A DNA stretch of 64,000 nt, taken from contig DUVF01000050.1 of NCBI GenBank assembly GCA_012841165.1, positions 1 to 64,000 on the forward strand. The letters run 5' to 3'. The position numbers were made by a program, and so were the translations under genes. How positions within the stretch are numbered: position 1 is the stretch's first letter; every line of letters starts with the position of its first letter. Of this stretch, positions 19,145-27,697 are shown piece after piece. Under the pieces are notes generated by a model. The model made no database searches, was not told where the DNA came from, and was given only the letters and a program-made list of their open reading frames with translations. Source of the DNA: Clostridiales bacterium (lineage in GTDB: Bacteria; Bacillota; Clostridia; Peptostreptococcales; Anaerovoracaceae).

Positions 19145-19173
19145 TTAACAGAAATTAAATGATATGATATAAT
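19145..19173 (+). promoter_or_regulatory. strong promoter of the glycosyltransferase gene
   Basis: TTAACA (19145-19150), a 17-base spacer and TATAAT (19168-19173) with an upstream TG (19165-19166) give a near-consensus promoter. The predicted start, about 19180, leaves a leader of about 170 bases. Confidence 0.7.
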
Positions 19174-19353
19174 GTTTTCTAACAGATTATCCAGCCTTAC
19201 TCTTTACAATTGCTGGATTGCGGCGTTGCGGCAGGATAGGAAACATTGTATCATAGTGAGATTTGTGCCTATGATATAAGAAGACAATCTGACTCCGCCA
19301 CCTGTACCTTTATCACTGATGAAGAATTGGCTTGACCGACGGACTGATCTAAT
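19174..19353 (+). other. long 5' leader of the glycosyltransferase gene
   Basis: The 19017-19353 gap holds no gene. The transcribed part contains a hairpin, ATCATAG/CTATGAT (within about 19250-19276). There is no Shine-Dalgarno sequence in front of the ATG at 19354. I do not recognise a known riboswitch class here. Confidence 0.4.
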
Positions 19354-20673
19354 ATGAACAAATTGACGATAGGCATTTTCAACGATTCGTTTCCTCCCAC
19401 TATCGACGGAGTAGCGAATGTGGCGTTTAACTATGCCCGTGAGATTCAAAGACTTCATGGACAAGCCATTGTTGCTACGCCTTGGTATCCAAACGTTCGC
19501 GACCAGTATCCCTTTGAGGTGATCCGCTACCCCAGCGCCTATGTTAATAAAAAACTCGGCTACCGGGCCGGCTATCCCTTCGACCCCAAAGTGCTCTACG
19601 CCTTAAACCAGAAACAAATGAATCTGATTCATTTGCACTGCCCTTTCATATCAGCCGTACTCGCCCGAACTCTCCGCTACGCCAACGACATCCCCCTAAT
19701 CCTAACTTACCATACAAAATATGATATTGATATCAACAAAGTCGTTGCTCTCAATCCCATCCGCAGCGCTTCGTTGCGATTTTTAATCTCCAATATCAAT
19801 GCCTGCGACGAGATTTGGACCGTTTCTCGGGGAGCGGGAGAAAACTTACGCAGCCTGGGCTATGAAGGTGATTATCGCGTGATGGAGAACGGAACCGATT
19901 TTGATAGGCGCAGAGCTCCTGACCAGACTATCCTTGATCTTAAAAAGCGGCTGAATATCCACGATGACGCGCCTATCTATCTCTATGTTGGCCGACACAT
20001 GTGGTACAAAGGAATCCGCCTGATTCTGGACGGTCTGCGACGAGTAAAAGAAAACGGCCGGAACTTTCATATGGTTTTCGTTGGCGACGGTTATGACAGA
20101 CCGGAGATCGAAGACTACGCCCAACTGCTTGGACTTATGGAAAATTGTCATTTTGTCGGCGCCATACATGATCGCGAAAAACTGCGCGTCTATTTTTCTT
20201 TAGCCGATCTGTTCCTTTTTCCATCTTCCTATGACACCAATGGTATCGTTGTCAACGAGGCCGCCGCCTGCTCCTGCCCTTCTCTTCTGATTCGCAATAG
20301 CGCCGCCGCCGAACAGGCTCAGGATCAAGAATCGGCCTTGTTAATCAACGAGACTGCTTTTGATCTGGCCGACTGTCTGACTGCAGTCGGAGAAAATCGG
20401 GAATTCTTAAAAAGAATCGGTAAAAACGCTTCCGAATCGATCTATCTATCTTGGGAAACCGCCGTCAACAAAGCCTATCGCCGCTACGAAGAGATCTGTG
20501 ACAGTTTTGTCCCTCAAAAGAACCGCTTCTTTCCCCCGGATATCTTTTTCGATAATGTACAGCGCATTAAAAATGACCTGGCGCTCCGCCGGAGGCAGGT
20601 CAAACGAGTGTACAGCATAGGAAAGCAACGGCTGATGTCTTTTCGCTCGGATATGACGAAACGCAAACATTAA
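19354..20673 (+). CDS. GT4-family glycosyltransferase
   Basis: A 439-residue GT-B glycosyltransferase. The N-terminal domain starts IGIFNDSFPPTIDGVANV, as in diacylglycerol glucosyltransferases and related mannosyltransferases of family GT4. The C-terminal domain has VGRHMWYKGIRLILDGL and the donor-binding stretch FPSSYDTNGIVVNEAAACSCP. A likely role is glycolipid synthesis (membrane glycolipid or lipoteichoic-acid anchor), but the acceptor cannot be read from the sequence. The start at 19354 fits the family N terminus but lacks a ribosome site. It is monocistronic and ends at a bidirectional terminator shared with the cold-shock gene. Confidence 0.87.
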   Translation: MNKLTIGIFNDSFPPTIDGVANVAFNYAREIQRLHGQAIVATPWYPNVRDQYPFEVIRYPSAYVNKKLGYRAGYPFDPKVLYALNQKQMNLIHLHCPFISAVLARTLRYANDIPLILTYHTKYDIDINKVVALNPIRSASLRFLISNINACDEIWTVSRGAGENLRSLGYEGDYRVMENGTDFDRRRAPDQTILDLKKRLNIHDDAPIYLYVGRHMWYKGIRLILDGLRRVKENGRNFHMVFVGDGYDRPEIEDYAQLLGLMENCHFVGAIHDREKLRVYFSLADLFLFPSSYDTNGIVVNEAAACSCPSLLIRNSAAAEQAQDQESALLINETAFDLADCLTAVGENREFLKRIGKNASESIYLSWETAVNKAYRRYEEICDSFVPQKNRFFPPDIFFDNVQRIKNDLALRRRQVKRVYSIGKQRLMSFRSDMTKRKH

Positions 20674-20683
20674 ACTGCGCAAA

Positions 20684-20733
20684 CAAAAAGGGCGACTCGT
20701 CATCATTTGCAGATTGTGAGCCGGCCCTTTTTG
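20684..20733. terminator. bidirectional terminator between glycosyltransferase and cold-shock gene
   Basis: CAAAAAGGGC (20684-20693) pairs perfectly with GCCCTTTTTG (20724-20733). The T-runs lie within the stem on both strands, suiting two convergent genes. Confidence 0.75.
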
Positions 20734-20754
20734 TGGTTTACGAGATTAATACTA

Positions 20755-20967
20755 TTAGACCGCTTTCACGTTCACAGCGCGCAGCTTGCTGCTGTTTTTC
20801 GGATCCTGCTCGACGTCGAAGGTGACTTTCTGACCTTCCGCCAGCGTTTTGAATCCGTCGGCAACGATGCTGGAGAAATGTACGAATACATCGTCCCCGC
20901 CTTCATCGTTCGAAATAAATCCAAACCCTTTGCTCTCATTAAACCATTTGACCGTACCTTTATTCAT
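20755..20967 (-). CDS. cold-shock protein (CspA/CspB family)
   Basis: A 70-residue single cold-shock domain protein that binds single-stranded RNA and DNA as a chaperone. RNP1 is KGFGFI and RNP2 is VFVHFS. It opens with [10 protein letters not shown]. The ribosome site AAGGAGG is excellent. The preceding gap of more than 300 bases, with base-pairing potential, suggests the long structured leader common to cold-shock mRNAs. It is convergent with the glycosyltransferase and divergent from ferritin. Confidence 0.97.
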   Translation of the reverse strand: MNKGTVKWFNESKGFGFISNDEGGDDVFVHFSSIVADGFKTLAEGQKVTFDVEQDPKNSSKLRAVNVKAV

Positions 20968-21293
20968 TAAAGATACCTCCTTAAAAATTATCCGTTGCTA
21001 AACTTTTCAAAGTATCTCGACTATTCTGCCGGATAAAAAACAACATGTATCTGCAAATCATCCGGACGAAATCTGACTTACAAATACATGTGAATCAATT
21101 CGTACATATCCAAAATACCATTGACAGAATACCATACTGTCAAGAAATTGTAAAGTATAAACTTTCAACATAAAAACCCTTGAAAAAGGTCATTACAACA
21201 GCGCTTTGCGGTTTATGATTCCTGTCCGCTGGGTATGAAGATTAGCAAATCGAAATCAAATTAAAGCTAAGCCATATAAAGGAGGATTTTCCA
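20968..21293. promoter_or_regulatory. cold-shock leader and divergent csp/ferritin control region
   Basis: There is no gene here. On the csp side, ACATGTAT (21043-21050) can pair with ATACATGT (21084-21091), and a competing pairing CGGAT/ATCCG is possible, both within the probable csp leader. At 21121-21143 lies an inverted repeat, TTGACAG - nine bases - CTGTCAA. Each arm doubles as a TTGACA -35 hexamer, one on each strand, although neither has a good -10 at normal spacing. The repeat could be an operator between the two genes. Confidence 0.45.
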
Positions 21294-21806
21294 ATGATCA
21301 GCAAAAAAGTTGTCAAAATGTTAAACGAGCAGATAAATAAAGAATTTTTTTCCGCTTATCTATACCTGGCTTTCGCAAACTATTATATCCAAAGAGGCCT
21401 AAATGGCTTTGGAAACTGGTATACGGTACAGGCAATGGAAGAGCGCGACCATGCGATGTTGTTCATGAAATACATGCAAAACAACGGCCTGCCGGTAACT
21501 TTAGAGGCACTTGAAAAGCCGGAGGGAACATATCAGAACGACATGGAGCCTCTTAAGGCCGGTCTTGAGCATGAGCGCTTCATTACCGATTCAATTCATC
21601 AAATTTATGCCGCCGCTTTAGCGGAAAATGACTATCGAACGATCAAATTTCTTGATTGGTTCGTAACAGAGCAAGCCGAGGAAGAAACAAACGCGGAAGA
21701 GCTAATCAGCAATATGGAATTATTTGGCAATAGCTCGCAAGGTCTATATGCCCTAAACAATGAATATGCAGCTCGTGTCCACACACCGCCTTCGTTGGTT
21801 CTCTAA
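21294..21806 (+). CDS. ftnA: non-haem ferritin
   Basis: A 170-residue bacterial ferritin (FtnA type), which stores iron as a ferrihydrite core in a 24-mer cage. Ferroxidase-site residues are recognisable: E in NKEFFSAYLYLA (about 17-18), E and H in MEERDHAMLF, and E/Q in VTEQAEEET. The gene has the strong ribosome site AAAGGAGG. A 23-base inverted repeat upstream is a candidate operator. The patatin-like gene follows after 12 bases. Confidence 0.95.
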   Translation: MISKKVVKMLNEQINKEFFSAYLYLAFANYYIQRGLNGFGNWYTVQAMEERDHAMLFMKYMQNNGLPVTLEALEKPEGTYQNDMEPLKAGLEHERFITDSIHQIYAAALAENDYRTIKFLDWFVTEQAEEETNAEELISNMELFGNSSQGLYALNNEYAARVHTPPSLVL

Positions 21807-21818
21807 GAGCGCAACAAA

Positions 21819-22901
21819 ATGTCCGGCAAAACCGCTTTAGTATTAGGCGGCGGCGGTGCTCGCGGAGCCTATGAGATCGGCGTTTGGCAAGCCTTGCGGG
21901 AGACCGGTATCGAGCCGTCTCTGGTCGTCGGCGCGTCAGTCGGCGCTATCAATGCCGCGGTCATCGCACAGGGTTCGTTTGAACTGGCCACCGACCTATG
22001 GGTCAATCTGAATATCGGTATGGTGTTCGACGCCAACCCCTTAAAAAGCGACGATCTGCCCTTGCGGAAGTTGCTTGATGAGCATATTGACGAGGCAGCG
22101 ATTCGAAATAGTCCTGTCGAATTTGGTCTGGTCACTGTTGAACTGCCTTCTTTTACTCCCCACTATCTTTTTATTGAGGACATTCCGGAGGGAAAGCTGA
22201 TTGACTTTATCCTGGCCAGCGCTTCTCTTTTTCCGGCCATACTGCCTCAGGAGATAGACAAAACGAGGTATGCCGACGGTGGTTATTACGATGGCATACC
22301 TGTCAAGATGGCTCTGGATCGCAAAGCCGACAACATAGTGGCAGTCGATTTGGGTTCCGGCATTGCCAAACGCAATCAAATCAAAAATTTCGATAATATC
22401 ATTTATATCCGCAGCAGCTGGGATTTAGGCAGCATCATCAGCTTCGGCGGCCAAAACGCCGCCCGCATCATGCGATTGGGTTATCTCGACACTCTGAAAC
22501 GCTACGGCTTTTTCGATGGCGATTGGTTTACCTTCGCCTTGAAATCTTTCTCAAAAAGAGATCTGCTTCGAGCAGAAGCTGCCGGGCGTATATTTGGTCT
22601 GTCGGCCGAAACGATATATTCACGATCTGTCTATGAGGCAACACTGATCGAACGAGTAGAAAAATACCGAAAAGAATTGAGCGAAGACCTGGCGCAGCTG
22701 CAAGCTGCCATCCAGAAAAAGAAACGGTTGCCCGGACCTTCGCTGATCAGTCTATTGGGCAAAGCCAATGAAAAAAGTCTGACTATTTGGCTGACCGACC
22801 TAATCAAAACAAGACGTCTGCCGGCTATAAAATTTATGCCTTTGCTGCGCGAACCACTTATGGCCGCTCGCTATTTGGTTAAATTGCGCAGTTTAGGTTG
22901 A
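21819..22901 (+). CDS. patatin-like phospholipase family protein
   Basis: A 360-residue RssA/YlbK-like serine hydrolase. The oxyanion motif GGGGARGAYEIG is at residues 9-20, the nucleophile elbow GASVG is near 38-42, and the catalytic Asp is in ADGGYYDG near 151-158, giving the Ser-Asp dyad. A helical region of about 150 residues follows. The likely activity is lipid acyl hydrolysis, with the substrate unknown. The ribosome site is weak, and the short spacing after ferritin suggests co-transcription. Its last 31 bases overlap the convergent ECF gene. Confidence 0.88.
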   Translation: MSGKTALVLGGGGARGAYEIGVWQALRETGIEPSLVVGASVGAINAAVIAQGSFELATDLWVNLNIGMVFDANPLKSDDLPLRKLLDEHIDEAAIRNSPVEFGLVTVELPSFTPHYLFIEDIPEGKLIDFILASASLFPAILPQEIDKTRYADGGYYDGIPVKMALDRKADNIVAVDLGSGIAKRNQIKNFDNIIYIRSSWDLGSIISFGGQNAARIMRLGYLDTLKRYGFFDGDWFTFALKSFSKRDLLRAEAAGRIFGLSAETIYSRSVYEATLIERVEKYRKELSEDLAQLQAAIQKKKRLPGPSLISLLGKANEKSLTIWLTDLIKTRRLPAIKFMPLLREPLMAARYLVKLRSLG

Positions 22902-23695
22902 TATTCAAAGTATCGTATGGCAGGAGTTTTGGCGAGTGCTGCCGCAAGCAGCGAGGCCACCAGGAAGCCTACAACGAACTGCACCATATTGGCCGGAATG
23001 CTAAACGCCGCCACAGCGAAATTACCATACATCAAACCACCCGCCACATAGTAGGCGAACACCATCCACAAGCCGCTCAAAGTCATCCCTGTCAGTTGAT
23101 AGATGGGTATCACCAGGCTTTCTTTCCAACGCAGCAAAACAGCGATAACGATCAGAAAGACAGGAATAGCCAGAGCAACGATCATCAACTGGCCTTGTAC
23201 TTTGTCGAGAAACTGGCCTAATTGACTCAGATCTGGGGTCTCCTCGTTCAGCATGCCCGCCGGGTCGTGCTCCGCTTCGAAGCGAATGATGCGATGAACG
23301 GCAAAATTGAACGCTACCCAAAAACCGCCGGTCGCCAAGGCGGCGATGATGGTGTTGCGCGATTTAAGGGCGCCTTTTTCAATCACCAGTCCTCCCAGCC
23401 ATGCCATCACTCCTTTTATAATCAGTGTCCAGGGCGCCCAGTTGACAAACCCGAGCAAAATATCCGCCAAAGCTGATCCGACGCCTGCCGAAACAGCACC
23501 ATAATTGCGTCCCAGAATCAATATCGACAAGAAAATAATGCTGTCTCCGAGATGGATATAACCATTGGTAAACGGCACCGGAATGGCGATCGCCATGGTC
23601 GCGACCGTCGTCACCGCCACCATCAAGCCCGTCAGTATGACTTTTTGCGAACGCTTGCTTGTCTTGGCAATTGAATTTGAACCACTGTCAGCCAT
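22871..23695 (-). CDS. ECF transporter S-component (probable vitamin B6-type)
   Basis: A 274-residue membrane protein with about six helices. The motifs GYIHLGDSIIFL, GSALADILLGF and APWTLIIKGVMAWLGG identify the S (substrate-binding) component of an energy-coupling-factor vitamin transporter of the PF07155/HmpT-ThiW type. An insertion of about 40 polar residues (around 140-180) separates the helices. It needs the shared EcfA/A'/T module, which is not in this window. The substrate is inferred from its neighbour: it is divergent from a PLP-binding MocR/PdxR-type regulator with repeats between them, which favours pyridoxine or a related B6 vitamer. GAGGAG precedes the ATG. Confidence 0.8.
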   Translation of the reverse strand: MADSGSNSIAKTSKRSQKVILTGLMVAVTTVATMAIAIPVPFTNGYIHLGDSIIFLSILILGRNYGAVSAGVGSALADILLGFVNWAPWTLIIKGVMAWLGGLVIEKGALKSRNTIIAALATGGFWVAFNFAVHRIIRFEAEHDPAGMLNEETPDLSQLGQFLDKVQGQLMIVALAIPVFLIVIAVLLRWKESLVIPIYQLTGMTLSGLWMVFAYYVAGGLMYGNFAVAAFSIPANMVQFVVGFLVASLLAAALAKTPAIRYFEYQPKLRNLTK

Positions 23696-23798
23696 TCTGT
23701 CATGCTCCTCAATCCTGTCTTTTGCCTTCTTTTATGAATCCTTTTCTATCATAGCGCTGTATTGTGGTTGTTAAAATATCCAATTTGAACTTATTTTA

Positions 23799-23882
23799 TA
23801 TATACAGATTTGACAAAGACTCCTTTTCTCCGTTATATTTTCTTTATTATATACAGATATCTCTCTTTGTTTTATATACAGA
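23799..23882 (+). promoter_or_regulatory. three direct repeats TATATACAGA around the pdxR-like promoter
   Basis: Identical decamers TATATACAGA occur at 23799-23808, 23848-23857 and 23873-23882. The first sits immediately upstream of a TTGACA -35 (23810-23815). An 18-base spacer leads to TATATT (23834-23839). The other two repeats follow the predicted start. MocR-type regulators bind direct repeats, so these are probable binding sites for autoregulation, and the first copy could also control the divergent ECF gene. Confidence 0.75.
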
Positions 23883-23895
23883 CAGGAGTGTCACT

Positions 23896-25317
23896 ATGCT
23901 GACTGTCATGCCCGGATTAAACAATCAAGCCGGCCAGCCTCTTTATCGACAATTATTCGCCTTTATTCGCGACGAAATCCTAGCTGGAGCGATACCGGCC
24001 GGAGAAAAGCTGCCCTCGCTTCGGCAGCTGGCGCAGCAGCTCGGCCTCAGCTTGACAACAGTCAGACAGGCTTATGACCAACTGGCCGTCGAAGGTTATG
24101 TCCAAAACCGTCCCCGCTCAGGTTTTTTTGTCAATGTAATCACAATCGAAAGAGCCGTCCGTGATTCGGCCGATCTGGCACCGGCGGCAGACATTTTAAA
24201 CAGATCAATTGATGACGCAGGGCTGGAAGGCCAACAAGTCGGCGGCCTGCTCTTCGATCCCGCCAATTTCAATTTCATCAAATGGCGAAAATGCTATCAG
24301 CAGGTCATGACAGACCACATCGCCGCGCTTTTACAAGAAGGGCGGCCGGAAGGCGAGCCGGCTCTGCGCAAGCAGATCGCCCGCTATATCTACCAGGCAC
24401 GGGGCGTCCGCTGCGACTGGCGGCAGATCGTCATCAGCGCCGGTACTCAGCAGCTGATCAACCTGCTTTGCCTAATCCTGCGACGCCTGGATATAAGTCT
24501 GGTCTCTTTTGAAGATCCAGGTTATCTGCCGGTGCGCAGTATTTTCCGTGACAGAGGCTTCCGCTCTCAATTGATCGCAATCGATCGGGAGGGAATTGTT
24601 GTGGAGCGCCTGCCGGCCAATCTCCAATCAACAGTATATGTCAGCCCTTCAAATCAGTTCCCGACCGGTTCCATTATGCCGGTCGGCAGACGTTATGCGC
24701 TTTTAGAGTGGGCCAGAACCAACCGCAGTTTGATCATCGAAGATGATTACAACAGCGAACTGCGCTATGACAGTCGTCCGGTGCCTTCGCTGGCCGGTCT
24801 GGACGAAGAGGGATCCGTCGTATATATCGGCGCCTTCTCTTCAACGCTATATCCTTCGGCTAAAATCAGTTATATGGTGCTGCCGACGACCCTGAGCCAG
24901 ACTTTCCAGGAGTTTTCTGCCGCCTATGATCAAAGCTGTTCAAAAGCTGAACAACTGACCCTCGGTCTGTTCATGGAACAGGGCTATTATCAATCTCATC
25001 TCCGGCGCATCCGCAAGCTTTACGCCCAAAAACGCCAGATCATCAGCGAGCTGATCGAACGGCATTGCGGCAAAACCTTCCGCATCCTAAATAACAGCTC
25101 CGGCCTTCACATGTTGCTGGAGCTGCGCCAGGCCAGACATAAAAAAGCCGCGCTGGCTCTGTGCCAGGCGGCGGCGAAAGTCGGATTGACCTTTTCCCCA
25201 GTCATGATCCGACCTGATGACGATCAGCCATCAGCAGTTTTGTTTTATTTCACAAGAATACCGCTTAATCAAATAGACAGCCTGGCCGGGCGGCTGAGCT
25301 ATCTTACAGATAAGTGA
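23896..25317 (+). CDS. MocR/PdxR-family PLP-dependent transcriptional regulator
   Basis: A 473-residue fusion of an N-terminal GntR-type winged helix (residues 10-80: QPLYRQLFAFIRDEI, GEKLPSLRQLAQQLGLS, TVRQAYDQL) with a class-I aminotransferase-like domain. The latter has SAGTQQLINL, SPSNQFPTGSIM, EDDYNSELRY and, near residue 312, the lysine-containing SAKISYMVLP. Such proteins sense PLP and control B6 genes (PdxR) or other pathways such as GABA use (GabR). The ATG at 23896 is chosen because it follows AGGAGTG. The frame extends 44 codons upstream through the repeat region without similarity. The divergent ECF gene favours a PdxR role. Confidence 0.88.
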   Translation: MLTVMPGLNNQAGQPLYRQLFAFIRDEILAGAIPAGEKLPSLRQLAQQLGLSLTTVRQAYDQLAVEGYVQNRPRSGFFVNVITIERAVRDSADLAPAADILNRSIDDAGLEGQQVGGLLFDPANFNFIKWRKCYQQVMTDHIAALLQEGRPEGEPALRKQIARYIYQARGVRCDWRQIVISAGTQQLINLLCLILRRLDISLVSFEDPGYLPVRSIFRDRGFRSQLIAIDREGIVVERLPANLQSTVYVSPSNQFPTGSIMPVGRRYALLEWARTNRSLIIEDDYNSELRYDSRPVPSLAGLDEEGSVVYIGAFSSTLYPSAKISYMVLPTTLSQTFQEFSAAYDQSCSKAEQLTLGLFMEQGYYQSHLRRIRKLYAQKRQIISELIERHCGKTFRILNNSSGLHMLLELRQARHKKAALALCQAAAKVGLTFSPVMIRPDDDQPSAVLFYFTRIPLNQIDSLAGRLSYLTDK

Positions 25318-25954
25318 CAATCTCCTCAAATGTTTTTTTCGGCGGACTCTTAGGGTCGGGCTGCGGTACGCCCAGCGCAAGCATGTTGGCGATAAAATAG
25401 CCCTCTTTTTCAAAACCGGCTTCTTTCAGAACTTCAGCGATCTGCTCGGCGGCGTAGTTGCTACCGGTCAGCCAGCAAGAACCATAGCCTAAATCAACTG
25501 CTCTCAAGGTCATATTTTCAACCGCCGCGCCTATGCTCTGCAAGCCCGGGCTGCGCAAATAGAGTTTATCGATCTCTTCCTGACCAATGCCGGCAATCCG
25601 ATATTCGCGAGCACCGCTGGGCTGATCGATATTTGTGAAGGTGACGATCAATACCGGAGCGTCAACAAAGAAATAGGCGAAGTGCTTGGCAAACTTGCGA
25701 AAACGGGCCGCCCTCTCCGGATCTTTGGGTTCAACCAAAGCGGCAATCGCTTCATTTCGATCTTCGATCGCCTGCCGGATTTTTTCTTTTAATTCGGAAC
25801 CGCGCACAACCACAAAATGCCAGTTTTGTCTATTGTCTCCAGACGGCGCCACCCTGGCCGCGTCAAGAATCTGTTCTAAATCTTCCGCCTTAACTTCTTG
25901 GTCGGTGAATTTGCGGATGCTCTGCCGCTTATACAATACATCTTTGAATTCCAT
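25304..25954 (-). CDS. nitroreductase-family FMN oxidoreductase
   Basis: A 216-residue nitroreductase-fold protein. RQSIRKF near the start supplies the FMN-phosphate contact. RVAPSGDNRQNWHFVVV is the second FMN-binding block, and the C-terminal half has the GSCWLTG segment and LALGVPQPDPK. The ATG at 25954 is preferred over 25972 because GGGGGAGG precedes it. The physiological acceptor is unknown (quinones, flavins or nitro-compounds in characterised relatives). The last 14 bases overlap the 3' end of the pdxR-like gene. Confidence 0.9.
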   Translation of the reverse strand: MEFKDVLYKRQSIRKFTDQEVKAEDLEQILDAARVAPSGDNRQNWHFVVVRGSELKEKIRQAIEDRNEAIAALVEPKDPERAARFRKFAKHFAYFFVDAPVLIVTFTNIDQPSGAREYRIAGIGQEEIDKLYLRSPGLQSIGAAVENMTLRAVDLGYGSCWLTGSNYAAEQIAEVLKEAGFEKEGYFIANMLALGVPQPDPKSPPKKTFEEIVTYL

Positions 25955-26054
25955 TTCTGCCTCCCCCTCCATTTAAACACTGTCCGAGTCGGAGGTCTCT
26001 CTTTGACCAGCTTCTCTTGCATCGCTATGCCAAAATTGGCCTTTTTTTATTCTA

Positions 26055-27134
26055 TCATGCTTGGAGGGCTTCAGCAATCAGCTGGCCGGCCTTCTCCGTT
26101 CCTACCAGCGTGGTTCCGACGGTATACAGGTCGGCTGTCCGATAACCCTGATCGAGCACTTGCGCTACCGCCTTTTCAATCGTCTGAGCCGCTTCAGCCT
26201 GATCGAATGAATAGCGCAGCATCATCGCCGCCGATAAAATGGTCGCCATGGGGTTGGCCCTGTCTGTACCGGCGATATCCGGCGCACTGCCGTGGATAGG
26301 CTCATACAGGCCAAAACTGCCGCTCCCCAAACTGGCGGAAGGCAGCATGCCGATCGAACCGGTGACCATGCTGGCTTCATCGGACAGGATATCACCGAAG
26401 AGATTTCCGGTAACGATAACGTCAAACTGAGCAGGCTGGCGCACCAGCTGCATGGCGGCGTTATCGACATACATATGCTCTAAGCTGACTTCCGGATAAG
26501 CGGCGGCGGTTTCCGTCACCACCCGCCGCCATAGGCGGGAGCTCTCTAAAACGTTGGCTTTATCGACGCTGACGACCTGCCGCCGGCGCTTGAGCGCCAT
26601 CTGAAAAGCTACTTCTGCAATCCGGCGGACTTCGCCTTCGCTGTATTGCTCAACATCGTAGGCAGCCGGTCCCATGTCCGTGTCCTTATGCCCGCGCTCG
26701 CCGAAATAAATGCCTCCGGTCAGCTCACGCACCACCAGCAGGTCGAGACCGCCCGCCACTAAATCGGCGCGCAGCGGGCAGGCGGCCGCCAACTGCGAAA
26801 ACAGCAGAGCCGGCCGCAAGTTGGCGAACAGGCCAAACTCCTTACGCAGACCGAGGATGGCCTGTTCCGGCCTGGCGTCGCCGGGTAGGCGATCCCAGGC
26901 CGGGCCGCCGACCGCGCCTAACAGTATGCTGTCACATTCGCGCGCCGTCTTCACCGTCTCCGCCGGCAGGCAGGCTCCCACTTGATCGATCGCCGCTCCG
27001 CCGGCCAAAAGTTCATGAAACTCAAACTCCAGTTCAAATAATGCGCCCGCTTCCTTCAGCACTTTGACTGCCTGGCTGACGATATCCGGGCCGATGCCGT
27101 CGCCGGGTATAACCGCGATGTGATATTTCTTCAT
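26055..27134 (-). CDS. leuB: 3-isopropylmalate dehydrogenase
   Basis: LeuB oxidatively decarboxylates 3-isopropylmalate, the third leucine-specific step. The 359-residue protein begins [13 protein letters not shown] and carries [13 protein letters not shown], the catalytic Lys/Asp regions SVDKANVL and [15 protein letters not shown], and [12 protein letters not shown]. It is the last gene of leuACDB and its start overlaps the leuD stop by four bases. Confidence 0.97.
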   Translation of the reverse strand: MKKYHIAVIPGDGIGPDIVSQAVKVLKEAGALFELEFEFHELLAGGAAIDQVGACLPAETVKTARECDSILLGAVGGPAWDRLPGDARPEQAILGLRKEFGLFANLRPALLFSQLAAACPLRADLVAGGLDLLVVRELTGGIYFGERGHKDTDMGPAAYDVEQYSEGEVRRIAEVAFQMALKRRRQVVSVDKANVLESSRLWRRVVTETAAAYPEVSLEHMYVDNAAMQLVRQPAQFDVIVTGNLFGDILSDEASMVTGSIGMLPSASLGSGSFGLYEPIHGSAPDIAGTDRANPMATILSAAMMLRYSFDQAEAAQTIEKAVAQVLDQGYRTADLYTVGTTLVGTEKAGQLIAEALQA

Positions 27135-27697
27135 CGCCTGTCCTCCTTGCCGACAACTCCCTCGTCCTCCGCTGCCGCTTTCCCGGCCGCCGCCTGCCCC
27201 GCTTGGTTCAAACCGGCGGCCAGCTTTTCTTTGACATAACCGACCAGGCCGTCGCGATCAATAATGTTGCGAAGGAAGGGCGGGAAGGGTTCTGCCTGAT
27301 ACTCTTCATTTTTGGAGACATTGCGGATTTTGCCGGAGGCGAAGTCTACTTCCAGTTCATCGCCAGCCGCAACCGCCTTAGCCGCCTCCTCCGATTCCAA
27401 AATCGGCAAGCCGGTGTTAAAGGCATTGCGGTAAAAAATACGGGCAAAAGTAGGCGCGATTACGCAACTCACCCCGGCTGCCTTAATCACCAGCGGTGCA
27501 TGTTCCCGCGAGGAGCCGCAGCCAAAATTGCGGCCGGCGACAATAACGTCTCCCGGTTGGACTGCTTCGGCAAAATCAGGATCTAAATCTTCCATGCAAT
27601 ACCTGGCCAGCTCATCAATGTCCAAAATATTAAGATGCCGGGCCGGGATGATCACATCCGTATCTATATTCTCTCCATATTTAAATACTTTTCCCAT
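27131..27697 (-). CDS. leuD: 3-isopropylmalate dehydratase small subunit
   Basis: LeuD forms with LeuC the aconitase-like isomerase that makes 3-isopropylmalate. The conserved core (about 160 residues) has [33 protein letters not shown] and [15 protein letters not shown]. The ATG at 27697 matches the family start and has GAGAGGAG upstream. A 40-codon upstream extension of the frame is rejected. The last 25 or so residues are an Ala/Gly-rich and acidic tail beyond the family core, of unknown function. The start lies inside the last 17 bases of leuC. Confidence 0.95.
   Translation of the reverse strand: MGKVFKYGENIDTDVIIPARHLNILDIDELARYCMEDLDPDFAEAVQPGDVIVAGRNFGCGSSREHAPLVIKAAGVSCVIAPTFARIFYRNAFNTGLPILESEEAAKAVAAGDELEVDFASGKIRNVSKNEEYQAEPFPPFLRNIIDRDGLVGYVKEKLAAGLNQAGQAAAGKAAAEDEGVVGKEDRR

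Noticed and set aside
26028-26050. Short palindrome plus T-run (GCCA-AAAT-TGGC) on the plus strand
   Set aside because: A four-base stem only, and it lies beyond an antisense gene. Too weak to call.
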